A stretch of DNA of 59,624 bases from an uncultured Verrucomicrobiota bacterium (GCA_903904685.1 CAIVDS010000091.1:1-59624); one strand, 5' to 3'; positions 33,642 through 42,379 are shown, numbered from the stretch's first letter. Numbers and translations are program-made. Notes: generated from the letters alone by a model not told the origin.

Positions 33642-34513
33642 TGCGGAAGTTGAGAGTTGAGAGCTGAGAGTTGAGAGCCGGAGGCGTTGCGGAGGGCGGC
33701 GGCCATGAGGGCGGCGCGACGGTTGGCGCGAACGTCGTGAACACGGAGGAAATCAACCCCCTGCCAGACCGCAAGCGCGGTCGTGGCCAGCGTGCCTTCG
33801 AGGCGTTCCTCGGGCGGGAGGCCGAGGACGTTGCCGACGACGGATTTTCGAGAGGCGCCGAGCAGGATCGGGCAGCCCAGCGCGTGCAGTCCGCCGAGGC
33901 GGGCGAGGATGCGCAGGTTTTGCCCGTGGGTTTTGGCGAAGCCGATGCCGGGATCGAGGATGATGCGGGCGCGGTCGATGCCGGCGCGGGCGGCGATGTC
34001 GAGGGAGCGGGCGAAGAAGGCGAGCAGCGGCGGCATCACGTCGTCGGCGGCGGGGAGATCGCGAAAGGCCTCGTCGTTGTGCATGAGGATGGCGGCGCAT
34101 CCGCTCTGGGCTATGACGGCGGCCATGTCGGGGTCGCGCTGGAGTCCGTGGATGTCGTTGACGATATGCGCGCCGGCCTCGATGGCGGCGCGGGCCACGG
34201 AAGATTTGTAGGTGTCGATGGAGATCGGCATGTCGACATGACCGGCCAGTTCGCGAATGACGGGGACGACGAGGGCGATTTCATCGGCGGGCGAAAGCTC
34301 GACGTAGCCGGGGCGGGTGGATTGGCCGCCGATGTCGAGGAGCGCAGCGCCTTCGGCGATCAACCGGCGGGCGTGGGAGACAGCGGCGGCTGGGACGTTG
34401 AAGCGGCCGCCGTCGAAGAACGAATCGTCGGTGACGTTGAGAATGCCGGCGATGAGCGGCTCGTGTCCGAGGACGAGGTGACGGTCGCGGCAAGGCAGGT
34501 TGCGGGTGTGCAT
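33638..34513 (-). CDS. folP: Dihydropteroate synthase
   Basis: This is a 291-residue enzyme that joins hydroxymethyl-dihydropterin pyrophosphate with p-aminobenzoate. It is the sulfonamide target. Motifs are GILNVTDDSFFDGGRF, LLDIGGQSTRPGYVEL and DPGIGFAKTHGQNL. The start is ATG at 34513, overlapping the permease stop (ATGA). The C-terminal residues GSQLSALNSQLPQ are encoded by a heptanucleotide tandem repeat rather than by conserved family sequence, so the exact end can vary without touching the barrel. Confidence 0.95.
   Translation of the reverse strand: MHTRNLPCRDRHLVLGHEPLIAGILNVTDDSFFDGGRFNVPAAAVSHARRLIAEGAALLDIGGQSTRPGYVELSPADEIALVVPVIRELAGHVDMPISIDTYKSSVARAAIEAGAHIVNDIHGLQRDPDMAAVIAQSGCAAILMHNDEAFRDLPAADDVMPPLLAFFARSLDIAARAGIDRARIILDPGIGFAKTHGQNLRILARLGGLHALGCPILLGASRKSVVGNVLGLPPEERLEGTLATTALAVWQGVDFLRVHDVRANRRAALMAAALRNASGSQLSALNSQLPQ
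33649..33676. repeat. Heptanucleotide tandem repeat in the folP 3' end
   Basis: Four 7-base units on the plus strand read GTTGAGA, GTTGAGA, GCTGAGA and GTTGAGA. They encode the folP tail on the minus strand and end eight bases before the folB start codon. Because seven is not a multiple of three, a change of one unit shifts the folP frame. Confidence 0.75.
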
Positions 34514-35307
34514 CAGAGATCCTTGCGTTGATAGGAGTCGTGCCACTGGCGCAAGGCGAGCCAGCTCAGCCCCACGACGGCGCCCGCGAAGACGAAGCCC
34601 AGGAGGCAGCTCACGGCGGCGGTCGCGAACAGGGCGGGGAGCTGGAACTGCGCGCTGAAGATGATGGTGAGAAACCCGAGCCCGCCCTGTCCGCCGCCGG
34701 AGTTGCCCGCATAGGCGTCGCCCACGATGGCGCCGATCGGGGCGAGGGTGGCGGCGATGCGCAGCCCGGTGAAAAAATACGGCAGCGCGGACGGCACGCG
34801 CAGGAGGAAAATCTCTTGAAGTCTCGAGGCGCGGCTCATGCGGAAAAGATCAACGAGGTTGCGGTCGGTCGAGATGAGGCCCTGTGTCGTGTTTACCACG
34901 AGGGGAAAAAAGCAGATCAGGAACGTGATGATGACGACGCTCTTCAATCCAGGGCCGACCCAGAGGATGAGAATGGGCGCGAGCACGATGACGGGGGTGA
35001 GTTGCAGCACCATCAGGTAGGGATAAAAACTGGCGCGCACGAGCGGCGACAGCGACAGGCCGAGCGCCAGCGTGAAGCTCAACGCCACCGCGCCGCCAAA
35101 TCCCAGCAGCGCCCCCGTGGCCGTGTTGAGCGTGGCCGACCAGAGCATCGGGGCCCGTTCGCCCATCGCCCGCAAAATCGCGTCCGGCGCGGGCAGGAGA
35201 AAACGTTGGTCGGCGGCGATCACTTGCAGGCGCACGACATACCAGAGGCCGATGAAAAAAGCTCCGGCCAGCACGGGAAGCAGAAAGCTGAGTGCGCGTC
35301 GGCTCAT
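34513..35307 (-). CDS. ABC transporter permease (ThiX/SsuC/TauC-like)
   Basis: This is a 264-residue inner-membrane permease with about six transmembrane helices. The EAA-loop region is visible around NLVDLFRMSRASRLQEIFLL with RVPSALPYFFTGLRIA. This belongs to the binding-protein-dependent permeases that pair with NMT1/THI5-like binding proteins and SsuB/TauB-like ATPases. The ATG at 35307 overlaps the ATPase stop, and its stop overlaps the folP start. Both overlaps are ATGA, so the transporter is translationally coupled to folate synthesis genes. The substrate is unknown. Confidence 0.88.
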   Translation of the reverse strand: MSRRALSFLLPVLAGAFFIGLWYVVRLQVIAADQRFLLPAPDAILRAMGERAPMLWSATLNTATGALLGFGGAVALSFTLALGLSLSPLVRASFYPYLMVLQLTPVIVLAPILILWVGPGLKSVVIITFLICFFPLVVNTTQGLISTDRNLVDLFRMSRASRLQEIFLLRVPSALPYFFTGLRIAATLAPIGAIVGDAYAGNSGGGQGGLGFLTIIFSAQFQLPALFATAAVSCLLGFVFAGAVVGLSWLALRQWHDSYQRKDL

Positions 35308-36089
35308 CAGGCGGCGTGCGGTGTGGAGACTTCGACGGAACGCAGGAGCAGGGAAACCTTGGCAACCAGCGTTTGGTAGGCGGGCGACAAACGGGTTTCA
35401 GGCGTGCGAGGGTAGGGCAGATCGACGGGCACCTCGTGGACGATGTGGCCGGGATTGGCGGCCAGCACGGCGATGCGAGTGGAAAGAAAAACGGCTTCCG
35501 CCACGGAGTGCGTCACGAAAAAAGCGGTCCAGCGCTGCCGTTCGCGGATAGCGAGGAGTTCTTCGTTGAGATGGTCGCGGGTCATTTCGTCGAGTGCGCC
35601 AAACGGTTCGTCGAGCAGGAGCAGTTTTGGCTCCAGCGTCAGGGCGCGGGCGATCGAGACGCGCATCTTTTGGCCGCCGGAAAGCTGGCGCGGGTAGTGC
35701 GTGGCAAGCGAGGTGAGCCGCACGAGGGAGAGCGCTTCGTCGGCCAGTGCGCGACGGCGATCGGCAGGCGTGTGGCGCAGGCGGAGCATGACCTCGATGT
35801 TCCTGCGGACCGTGAGCCAAGGCAGGAGGGTTGGCTCCTGAAAAACAAAGGCGAGATCGCTGGCCTCTTGGGCGGGGGGGCGGCCCCCCACAAGGAGTTT
35901 TCCGCCGCTTACCGGGCTGAGTCCCGCGATGAGGCGGAGCAGGGTGGATTTTCCGCAGCCGCTAGGTCCTATTAAACTTATGAATTCATTGGACTGGGCG
36001 CACAAGGTGATGCCTGAGAGCACGGGGGGGGCGTCGCCAAAGCGTTTGGCGACATCCGTAAACTCTACAACGGGGGAAGATGCGCTCAT
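35307..36089 (-). CDS. ABC transporter ATP-binding protein (SsuB/TauB/ThiZ-like)
   Basis: This is a 260-residue ATPase with Walker A GPSGCGKSTLL, Q-loop FVFQEPTLLPW, signature LSGGQKMRVSIA and Walker B LLLLDEPFGALDE, all intact. It is the first gene of an eight-gene minus-strand operon: ATPase, permease, folP, folB, folK, pabB, pabC, binding protein. The gap to the upstream thrC stop is only 30 bases and contains a palindrome. The operon may therefore be read through from thrC or start from a promoter inside thrC. No riboswitch fits in the gap. Confidence 0.9.
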   Translation of the reverse strand: MSASSPVVEFTDVAKRFGDAPPVLSGITLCAQSNEFISLIGPSGCGKSTLLRLIAGLSPVSGGKLLVGGRPPAQEASDLAFVFQEPTLLPWLTVRRNIEVMLRLRHTPADRRRALADEALSLVRLTSLATHYPRQLSGGQKMRVSIARALTLEPKLLLLDEPFGALDEMTRDHLNEELLAIRERQRWTAFFVTHSVAEAVFLSTRIAVLAANPGHIVHEVPVDLPYPRTPETRLSPAYQTLVAKVSLLLRSVEVSTPHAA

Positions 36090-36101
36090 GTCGTTTGCTT
36101 A

Positions 36102-36117
36102 CGGCATTAGAATGCCG
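36102..36117. promoter_or_regulatory. Perfect 16-bp palindrome between thrC and the ABC/folate operon
   Basis: CGGCATTAGAATGCCG has 7-base arms with an AG centre. It occupies almost all of the 30-base gap between the thrC stop and the ATPase start. It could be a short RNA hairpin, such as a processing or partial termination site, or a protein operator. No T run follows on the minus strand. Confidence 0.4.
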
Positions 36118-36119
36118 AA

Positions 36120-37481
36120 TCACACCGCGTGCTTGTCGATGAACGCTCGGATGGCGGCGGGCTCGGCCTTGATAAGATGTTTCTTCAAGGGGCGAGCCTT
36201 GAGCGCTTCCAAGCTCGGATCTTTCGGCTCAATGCCAATGGCCGAAATGATCGTGTCGGGAAACTTCGCCGGGCTGGCCGTCGCGAGTACCAGGCTCGGA
36301 CGGTCTTTCGACAAGTCGACAAACCCGCACGCGGTGTGCGGATCGACGATGTAGCCGTAGCGCCCGTAGACCGACTTGATGATGCCGGGAATCTCCGCGT
36401 CCGTGCAGCGCGAGGCGCTGAAGGTATCGCGGTTGAAGTTGGCGAATTTGTAGCCGCCGGTCGTCTTGAAGGTGTTCATGACCTCGCGGACTTTCGCGGC
36501 GTCGCGGCCCACGCTCAGGTAGAGGAAACGCTCGAAGTTGCTCGACACCTGGATGTCCATCGACGGCGCGAGGCTCGGCACGACCGACGACACGCGGTAG
36601 TCGCCCGTGGTGAACAGGCGGTGGAGAATATCGTTCTGGTTGGTGGCGACCTTGAAACTGTGGATCGGCACGCCCATTTTCTGGAGCATCCAGCCGGCGA
36701 GCACGTTGCCGAAATTGCCCGTGGGCACGACGAATTCGGTCTCGTTGCGCGTCGCCGCGGGCAGCCGCAGATAGGCGTAGAGGTAGTAAACGCACTGCGC
36801 GAGGACGCGGGCCAGATTGATGGAATTGACCGCCGAAAGCCTGTGATGAGTGCGAAAAGTCTGATCGGCGAAGATGTCCTTCAACGCGGCCTGTGCGTCG
36901 TCAAACGAACCATCGACCGCGAGGGCGTAAACGTTGTGCGCACCGGTGCAGGCCATCTGGCGTTCCTGCAGCGGCGAAGTGCGGCCGTCCGGATAAAGTA
37001 TGAAAATCGCGGTGCCGGGCTTGCCGAGGAGTCCGTGAATCGCCGCCGAACCGGTGTCGCCGGAGGTGGCGCCGAGGACGTTGATCGTTTGGTGGCGCAC
37101 GGCGCACTGGTGCTCGTAGAGATTGCCGAGGAGCTGGAGCGCAAAGTCCTTGAAGGCGAGCGTGGGCCCGTGGAAGAGCTCGAGGACGGAGGTGCGGTCG
37201 TCGAGCTTGACGATGGGCGCGATGTCGGGATGGGCGAACTTCGTGTAGCTGCGGTTGATGATCTCATGCAGCGTCACAGGCGGGATGTCGGTCGCGAAGA
37301 GTTTGAGAAATTCAAAGCACAACTCCGCGTAACCAAGCGGCGCGAAGCAGGCGAGATCGGAGGCGGTGAACTGCGGAAGCGTCTCTGGCAGGTAAAGCCC
37401 TCCGTCCGGAGCAAGGCCGGTGGCGACGGCATCGCAAAAGCCGAGGGAGGCAGTCTGTCCGCGAGTGCTTACGTATTTCAT
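36120..37481 (-). CDS. thrC: Threonine synthase
   Basis: This is a 453-residue PLP enzyme that converts O-phosphohomoserine to threonine. The N-terminal MKYVSTRGQTASLGFCDAV and the PLP lysine in PTLAFKDFALQLLG identify the E. coli-like class. The phosphate loop NVLGATSGDTGSAAIHGL is intact. The start ATG at 37481 gives the conserved N-terminus. It is last of plsY-hom-lysC-thrC. Homoserine kinase (thrB) is not in the window. Confidence 0.95.
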   Translation of the reverse strand: MKYVSTRGQTASLGFCDAVATGLAPDGGLYLPETLPQFTASDLACFAPLGYAELCFEFLKLFATDIPPVTLHEIINRSYTKFAHPDIAPIVKLDDRTSVLELFHGPTLAFKDFALQLLGNLYEHQCAVRHQTINVLGATSGDTGSAAIHGLLGKPGTAIFILYPDGRTSPLQERQMACTGAHNVYALAVDGSFDDAQAALKDIFADQTFRTHHRLSAVNSINLARVLAQCVYYLYAYLRLPAATRNETEFVVPTGNFGNVLAGWMLQKMGVPIHSFKVATNQNDILHRLFTTGDYRVSSVVPSLAPSMDIQVSSNFERFLYLSVGRDAAKVREVMNTFKTTGGYKFANFNRDTFSASRCTDAEIPGIIKSVYGRYGYIVDPHTACGFVDLSKDRPSLVLATASPAKFPDTIISAIGIEPKDPSLEALKARPLKKHLIKAEPAAIRAFIDKHAV

Positions 37482-37508
37482 CGAACGGGCTCGTCCGGCC
37501 ACGCCGCA

Positions 37509-38726
37509 TCAGAGCTTGTCCAACTCGAAGGCCGAGTGGGCGACGCGGGCGGCCTCGTCGGCTTTGGCCTTGTCGATCACCACGGAGATTTTGATCTCGG
37601 AGGTGCTGATGAGCTCGATGTTAACCCCCGCGTCGGCGAGCGCCTGGAAAAGCGTGGCGGCGACGCCGGAGTGCGTCTTCATGCCGACGCCGACGACGGA
37701 GAGCTTGGCGATGTTTTCGTGAGTCGCGACCTGGCCGCCACCGATGGCGGCAAGCACGGGTTCAAGGGTGCGCTGAACCTTGGCGATGTCGGTGAGCGGC
37801 ACGGTGAACGTGAGGTTGGCAATGCCATTGCGCCCCATGTTCTGCACGATCATATCAACGATAATGCTGGCGTCGGCGAGCGCGCGGAAAACCTTCGCGG
37901 CGGTGCCGGGCTTGTCGGGGATGTTGGAGATGATGACCTTGGCCTGATCCTTGTCGACGGCGACGCCGCGGACGACGACTTTTTCCATGTAGGCGATTTC
38001 TTGTTTCACGATGGTTCCTGGGTTGTAATTGAAAGAGGAGCGGACTTCGAAAACGACGCCGTATTTGGCGGCGAATTCCACGGAGCGGGACTGCATGACC
38101 TTCGAGCCGGACGAAGCCAGTTCGAGCATCTCGTCGTAGGAGATTTCCTGAAGCTTGCGGGCATCCTTCACGACACGCGGGTCGGCGGTGTAGACCCCAT
38201 CGACGTCGGTGTAGATCTCGCACTTGTCGGCCTTGAGGGCGGCGGCAAGTGCGATGGCGGTGAGGTCGGAACCTCCGCGTCCGAGCGTGGTGATCTGGCC
38301 GTCGTCATTGATGCCTTGGAAGCCGGCCACGATTACGACCTTGCCGGCCTTGAGGTCGTTTTCGATGGGCTTGGCGTTGATCGTTTTGATCTTGGCCTTG
38401 GTGTGGACCGTGTCGGTGAAAATGCCGGCCTGCGCGCCGGTATAGGAGATCGCGTTGACGCCGACGCCGTGGAGGGCCATGGCGGTGAGAGCGATGGTCT
38501 CCTGCTCGCCGACGGCGAGGAGCTGGTCCATCTCGCGCTCGCTGGGATTGGCGCACAAAGCCTTGGCGCGGGCGATCAGTTCGTTGGTCACGCCGGCGCG
38601 GGCGGAGACGACGATGACGAGCTCGTTGCCCTCGTCGCGGATCGCCTTGATGCGCTCGGCGACCTTGCGGATGCGTTCGACGTCACCGACCGAGGTGCCG
38701 CCGTATTTTTGAACAATTCTGGCCAT
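37509..38726 (-). CDS. lysC: Aspartate kinase
   Basis: This is a 405-residue monofunctional aspartokinase that commits aspartate to the lysine, threonine and methionine pathways. It begins IVQKYGGTSVGDVERI, and the aspartate-binding segment GRGGSDLTAIALAAALKA is intact. Two ACT domains follow at about residues 265-400, so allosteric feedback by lysine and/or threonine is expected from the family. It is located between hom and thrC with gaps of under 30 bases, consistent with one operon for threonine synthesis. Confidence 0.95.
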   Translation of the reverse strand: MARIVQKYGGTSVGDVERIRKVAERIKAIRDEGNELVIVVSARAGVTNELIARAKALCANPSEREMDQLLAVGEQETIALTAMALHGVGVNAISYTGAQAGIFTDTVHTKAKIKTINAKPIENDLKAGKVVIVAGFQGINDDGQITTLGRGGSDLTAIALAAALKADKCEIYTDVDGVYTADPRVVKDARKLQEISYDEMLELASSGSKVMQSRSVEFAAKYGVVFEVRSSFNYNPGTIVKQEIAYMEKVVVRGVAVDKDQAKVIISNIPDKPGTAAKVFRALADASIIVDMIVQNMGRNGIANLTFTVPLTDIAKVQRTLEPVLAAIGGGQVATHENIAKLSVVGVGMKTHSGVAATLFQALADAGVNIELISTSEIKISVVIDKAKADEAARVAHSAFELDKL

Positions 38727-38754
38727 GGGTTTTAGTTGAAAAACAGAGGGGAAA

Positions 38755-40059
38755 TCAGGCGAAGGTCGCGATGCGAAGGAGCACCGGTTCGCCGAGGACG
38801 CTGGAGAGTTTCTCGAGCTGGGCCACGGTGGCGCGGATCGCCTTTTCGTTGCTGTCGTGAGTCGTGAGTATGAGCGAGGCGGCGCCGGGACGTTCGCTGG
38901 GGCGCTGGAGCACGCTGGCGATGCTCACGTCGAGGCGGGCGGTGGCGCCGGCGATTTTGGCGAGCACGCCGGGTTCGTCCTTCACCTCAAGGCGCAGGTA
39001 GTAGCGGCCGGTGATGCTTTCCAGCGGGGACAGCGGGGCGCGGACCTCGGCAAGCTCGGGCAGGTGGGTGTTGCCGCGGTTCAGCAGGATGACGGCATCG
39101 GCGATATCGCTGATGACGGCGCTAGCGGTCGGGTCCTGCCCGGCGCCGCGGCCGATATAAACTGTCTCGCCCACCACGTCGCCGGTCACGGAGATGCCGT
39201 TGTAGACCTCGTTGACGTTGGCCAAAACCTTGGTGCGCGGGATGAGCGTGGGATGCACGCGGACGAAGACTTCGCCGGTGGCGTCGTCGTGCGTGATGAC
39301 GGCGAGGAGCTTGATCGCGTAGCCGTTTTCGCGGGCGAAGGAAAGGTCAGCCTGGGTGATTTTCGTGATGCCCTCGACGAGCATTTTTTCAACGGGCACC
39401 CAGGTGCCGTGCGCGAGGAAGGCGAGGATGGATGCCTTGTGGGCGGTGTCCCAGCCGTCGACGTCGAGCGACTCGTCGGCCTCGGCGTAGCCGAGTTCCT
39501 TGGCTTCCTTGAGGATGACGGAATACGGCAGGCCCTCGCGCTCCATCCGGGTGAGGATGTAGTTACAAGTGCCGTTGAGGATGCCGTAGATGAGCTTGAA
39601 GCGGTTGGCGACAAGGCCTTCGCGGAGGGCCTTGATGATCGGGATGCCGCCGGCGACGGAGGCCTCGAAGAAGAAGTGACCGCCGTGCTTGCGGGCGGCG
39701 GCGAAGAGCTCGGGGCCGTGCTTGCAAAGGAGCGCCTTGTTGGCGGAAACGACGGTCTTGCCGGCACGGAGCGCGGCGAGCGTGACCTCGCGGGCGAGCG
39801 TGGTGCCGCCGATGAGTTCGCACACGACATGAATCGCGGGATCAGTGGCGATGGCGAGCGGGTCGGTGGTGAGCTTCGCGGCGGGAACCTTGACTGAGCG
39901 CTTTTTCTTGAGGTCGCGCACGGAGGCGCGGGCAAGGTTGAGCTTCACGCCGAGACGGGACTCGAGCGCGGCGCGGTTGGCCTCGATATGCTTCCAAACG
40001 CCCTGTCCCACGGTGCCGAGGCCGCAAATGCCGATGTTGACGGTCGAGAGAGTGCTCAT
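38755..40059 (-). CDS. hom: Homoserine dehydrogenase
   Basis: This is a 434-residue NAD(P)-dependent enzyme that reduces aspartate semialdehyde to homoserine. The nucleotide fold is NIGICGLGTVGQGVW and the catalytic block LIYGILNGTCNYILTRM is intact. A C-terminal ACT domain (YYLRLEVKDEPGVLAKIAG) should give threonine feedback. The start ATG at 40059 overlaps the plsY stop as ATGA, and an upstream extension inside plsY was rejected. Fusion to aspartokinase, as in E. coli ThrA, is not present. Confidence 0.95.
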   Translation of the reverse strand: MSTLSTVNIGICGLGTVGQGVWKHIEANRAALESRLGVKLNLARASVRDLKKKRSVKVPAAKLTTDPLAIATDPAIHVVCELIGGTTLAREVTLAALRAGKTVVSANKALLCKHGPELFAAARKHGGHFFFEASVAGGIPIIKALREGLVANRFKLIYGILNGTCNYILTRMEREGLPYSVILKEAKELGYAEADESLDVDGWDTAHKASILAFLAHGTWVPVEKMLVEGITKITQADLSFARENGYAIKLLAVITHDDATGEVFVRVHPTLIPRTKVLANVNEVYNGISVTGDVVGETVYIGRGAGQDPTASAVISDIADAVILLNRGNTHLPELAEVRAPLSPLESITGRYYLRLEVKDEPGVLAKIAGATARLDVSIASVLQRPSERPGAASLILTTHDSNEKAIRATVAQLEKLSSVLGEPVLLRIATFA

Positions 40060-40706
40060 GGATTCGTGGAGGAAGGAGGTGCGCCGCCGGCGGATTTTTT
40101 CACGAAGCGGTTTTCGGTGCCGTTGAGCAGACGCTGCACGTTGGCGCGGTGGAGGAAAACAACAAAGACGCAGATCAACACGGCGAGGCCGATGAGAAGA
40201 GGCGGTTTGCCGAGAAGCACCGCGCCGACAGGAATGGCCGCGGCCGCGAGGATCGAGGCGAGCGAGACGTAGCGCGACGCGAAGAACGTTACGAGCCACA
40301 CCGCGAGGGCGATCAACGTAACGGCCGGCATGAGAACGATGAAGCCGCCGGCAGAGGTCGCCACGCCCTTGCCGCCGCGAAATTTGGTGAAGCAGGAAAA
40401 GCTGTGTCCGAGGACGGCGCAGAGCAGGCCGGTGACGGCGGCATAGAGAGTGTCAACCGAGCCAAAGGATAACAGTGGAAAGACCACTACCGGCCAGCCT
40501 GCAGCGACCGCGCCTTTGACCACGTCGAGCGCGAAGACGGTGTTACCCGCCTTTTTGCCGAGGACGCGCTTCACGTTGGTAGCGCCGGGGCTCTTGCTGC
40601 CGTGCTCGAAAATATTGATCCCATAGGCGCGGGCCACGAGGTAACCGAAGGGAATCGCGCCCAGAAAATAGCCGACGACCGCAGCGATGATGAGGGGGAT
40701 CAACAT
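40056..40706 (-). CDS. plsY: Glycerol-3-phosphate acyltransferase PlsY
   Basis: This is a 216-residue inner-membrane enzyme that acylates glycerol-3-phosphate from acyl-phosphate. The conserved loops are GSKSPGATNVKRVLGKKAG and FTKFRGGKGVATSAG. Several membrane helices surround them. The C-terminal 25 residues (NGTENRFVKKSAGGAPPSST) extend past the usual end. It overlaps hom by four bases, placing a phospholipid gene at the head of a threonine operon. PlsX is not in the window. Confidence 0.94.
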   Translation of the reverse strand: MLIPLIIAAVVGYFLGAIPFGYLVARAYGINIFEHGSKSPGATNVKRVLGKKAGNTVFALDVVKGAVAAGWPVVVFPLLSFGSVDTLYAAVTGLLCAVLGHSFSCFTKFRGGKGVATSAGGFIVLMPAVTLIALAVWLVTFFASRYVSLASILAAAAIPVGAVLLGKPPLLIGLAVLICVFVVFLHRANVQRLLNGTENRFVKKSAGGAPPSSTNP

Positions 40707-40717
40707 GGGTGGAGAAC

Positions 40718-40774
40718 GGTGGGAGCGAGTTTGCTCGCGATTGTTAAGTCATCGCCTGCACGCAGGCTCCCACC
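40718..40774. repeat. REPIN-like palindromic element between serA and plsY
   Basis: This 57-bp imperfect palindrome opens with GGTGGGAGC and closes with GCTCCCACC. Each half has its own small hairpin, GAGTTTGCTC and CTGCACGCAG, flanked inward by GCGAT and ATCGC. Two inverted REP units separated by a short spacer is the REPIN layout described in pseudomonads. The unit is strikingly similar to the GTGGGAGC-type REP there. No RAYT transposase is in the window. It lies within the 83-base gap downstream of serA. Confidence 0.75.
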
Positions 40775-40789
40775 TGAGTCCGCATCGGT

Positions 40790-42379
40790 TCAGAGCTGCA
40801 CGAACTTCGCCTGCTTGATAGCGGGGTTCTTCTTGATCTCTGTGCGGGCGGCCTCGCTGGGCTCGGTGTCGACGCGCACCACCATGTAGGCGGTGCCGCC
40901 GGGAGTCAGGCGGGAGAGCGACATGTCGGCGATGTTGACCTTGTCCTTGCCGAGGAGCGTGCCGATGGCGCCGACCATGCCGGGCTGGTCGACGTTTTCG
41001 AGGACAAGGAGCTTGCCCTCGGCGGCGACATCCACATCGCGGCCGTTGATTTCGACGATGCGGGGCTCGTTGTTCTTGCCGAGGAGTGTGCCGGAGGCGA
41101 CGAACGTCTCGCCGGTGGCGGCGATCACCTCGACAGTGATGAGTTCAGAGTAGTCGCCGGGTTCGTTGCTCGTGACCACCTCGGCCTTGATACCGAGGCG
41201 CTGGAGGACGAAGGGAGCGTTGACGGTGTTGACCTCGTTGCCGCTGATGCGACGGAGGAAACCGCGCTCGATGGAGCGGGTGATGGCGTTGGTATCGAAC
41301 TCGACGATCTTGCCAGTATAGGAGATGCGCAGGGTCGCGATTTGCTGCGGGGCGATCTGCTGGACGAGCGTCCCGAGCTTGGTGCCGAGGTCGATGTAGG
41401 GGGCGAGGAGCTTGGCCGTGGCGGCGTCGACCGACGGGAGGTTGACGGCATTGCGCACGGCGCCGCTCAAGAGTAGGTCGGCGATCTGCTCGGCGACCTC
41501 GATGCCCACCGATTCCTGCGCCTCGGCGGTCGAGGCTCCGAGGTGGGGCGTAAGGACGACATTGGGCAGCGAACGGAACTCGCTGTCCTTGGCAAGGGGC
41601 TCGTCCTCGAAGACGTCGAGGCCGGCGGCGGCGACCTTGCCGGACTTGAGGGCGGCGATGAGAGCGGTTTCCTTGATGATGCCGCCGCGTGCGCAGTTGA
41701 AGAGGCGGACGCCCTTCTTGCACTTCTCGAGGGCGGCCTCGTCGATCATGTGGTGCGTGTCGTCGGTCATCGGCATGTGGACCGTGATATAGTCCGACTG
41801 GGCGAGGAGTTGGTCGAGCGTGGCGACCTCGACCCCGAGGGCCTTGGCGCGGGCGGGAGAGAGATACGGATCGTAGGCGAGCACGCGCATGCCGAACGCG
41901 ATGGCGCGCTTGGAAACCTCGCCGCCGATGCGGCCGAGGCCGACGACGCCGAGGGTCTTCTTGAAGAGTTCGATGCCGCTGAAGCTCTTGCGATCCCACT
42001 GGCCGGCCTTCATGGAGGCGGCGGCCTGGGCGACGGGACGCGCGCCGCAGAGAATATGGGTGAAGGTAAGCTCGGCAGTGGCGACGGTGTTGCCCGCCGG
42101 GGTGTTCATGACGACGACCCCGCGCTCGGTGGCAGCATCGACATCGACGTTGTCCACGCCGACTCCGGCGCGACCCACGACTTTGAGCAGAGGAGCCGCC
42201 TCGAGCACCGCTCGGGTGATCTTTGTTTCAGAGCGCACCGCGATGGCATGCACATCCTTCACGAGTTCCAGAATCTTCTCCGGAGAAGATCCGTAGGCCT
42301 CAACGACTTCAAAGCCCGGCTGCTGACGCAGGTAGGCAACTCCCTTGGGCGAGATCTTGTCGGCGACTAGAATTTTCAT
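40790..42379 (-). CDS. serA: D-3-phosphoglycerate dehydrogenase
   Basis: This is a 529-residue NAD-dependent enzyme that starts serine synthesis from 3-phosphoglycerate. The dinucleotide fold is TLGVVGLGRIGGEVSKRA, and the catalytic His lies in LTPHLGASTAEAQ. It is the long bacterial and mammalian type, with an intervening ASB domain and a C-terminal ACT domain (LVLENVDQPGMVGAIGTLLG), where serine feedback is known for some members. The start ATG at 42379 gives MKILVADKISPKG. It is likely transcribed from the AT-rich region to its right. Confidence 0.95.
   Translation of the reverse strand: MKILVADKISPKGVAYLRQQPGFEVVEAYGSSPEKILELVKDVHAIAVRSETKITRAVLEAAPLLKVVGRAGVGVDNVDVDAATERGVVVMNTPAGNTVATAELTFTHILCGARPVAQAAASMKAGQWDRKSFSGIELFKKTLGVVGLGRIGGEVSKRAIAFGMRVLAYDPYLSPARAKALGVEVATLDQLLAQSDYITVHMPMTDDTHHMIDEAALEKCKKGVRLFNCARGGIIKETALIAALKSGKVAAAGLDVFEDEPLAKDSEFRSLPNVVLTPHLGASTAEAQESVGIEVAEQIADLLLSGAVRNAVNLPSVDAATAKLLAPYIDLGTKLGTLVQQIAPQQIATLRISYTGKIVEFDTNAITRSIERGFLRRISGNEVNTVNAPFVLQRLGIKAEVVTSNEPGDYSELITVEVIAATGETFVASGTLLGKNNEPRIVEINGRDVDVAAEGKLLVLENVDQPGMVGAIGTLLGKDKVNIADMSLSRLTPGGTAYMVVRVDTEPSEAARTEIKKNPAIKQAKFVQL

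Noticed and set aside
36090-36119. Folate or thiamine riboswitch ahead of the ABC/folate operon
   Set aside because: Only 30 bases separate thrC from the ATPase gene, too short for either riboswitch.
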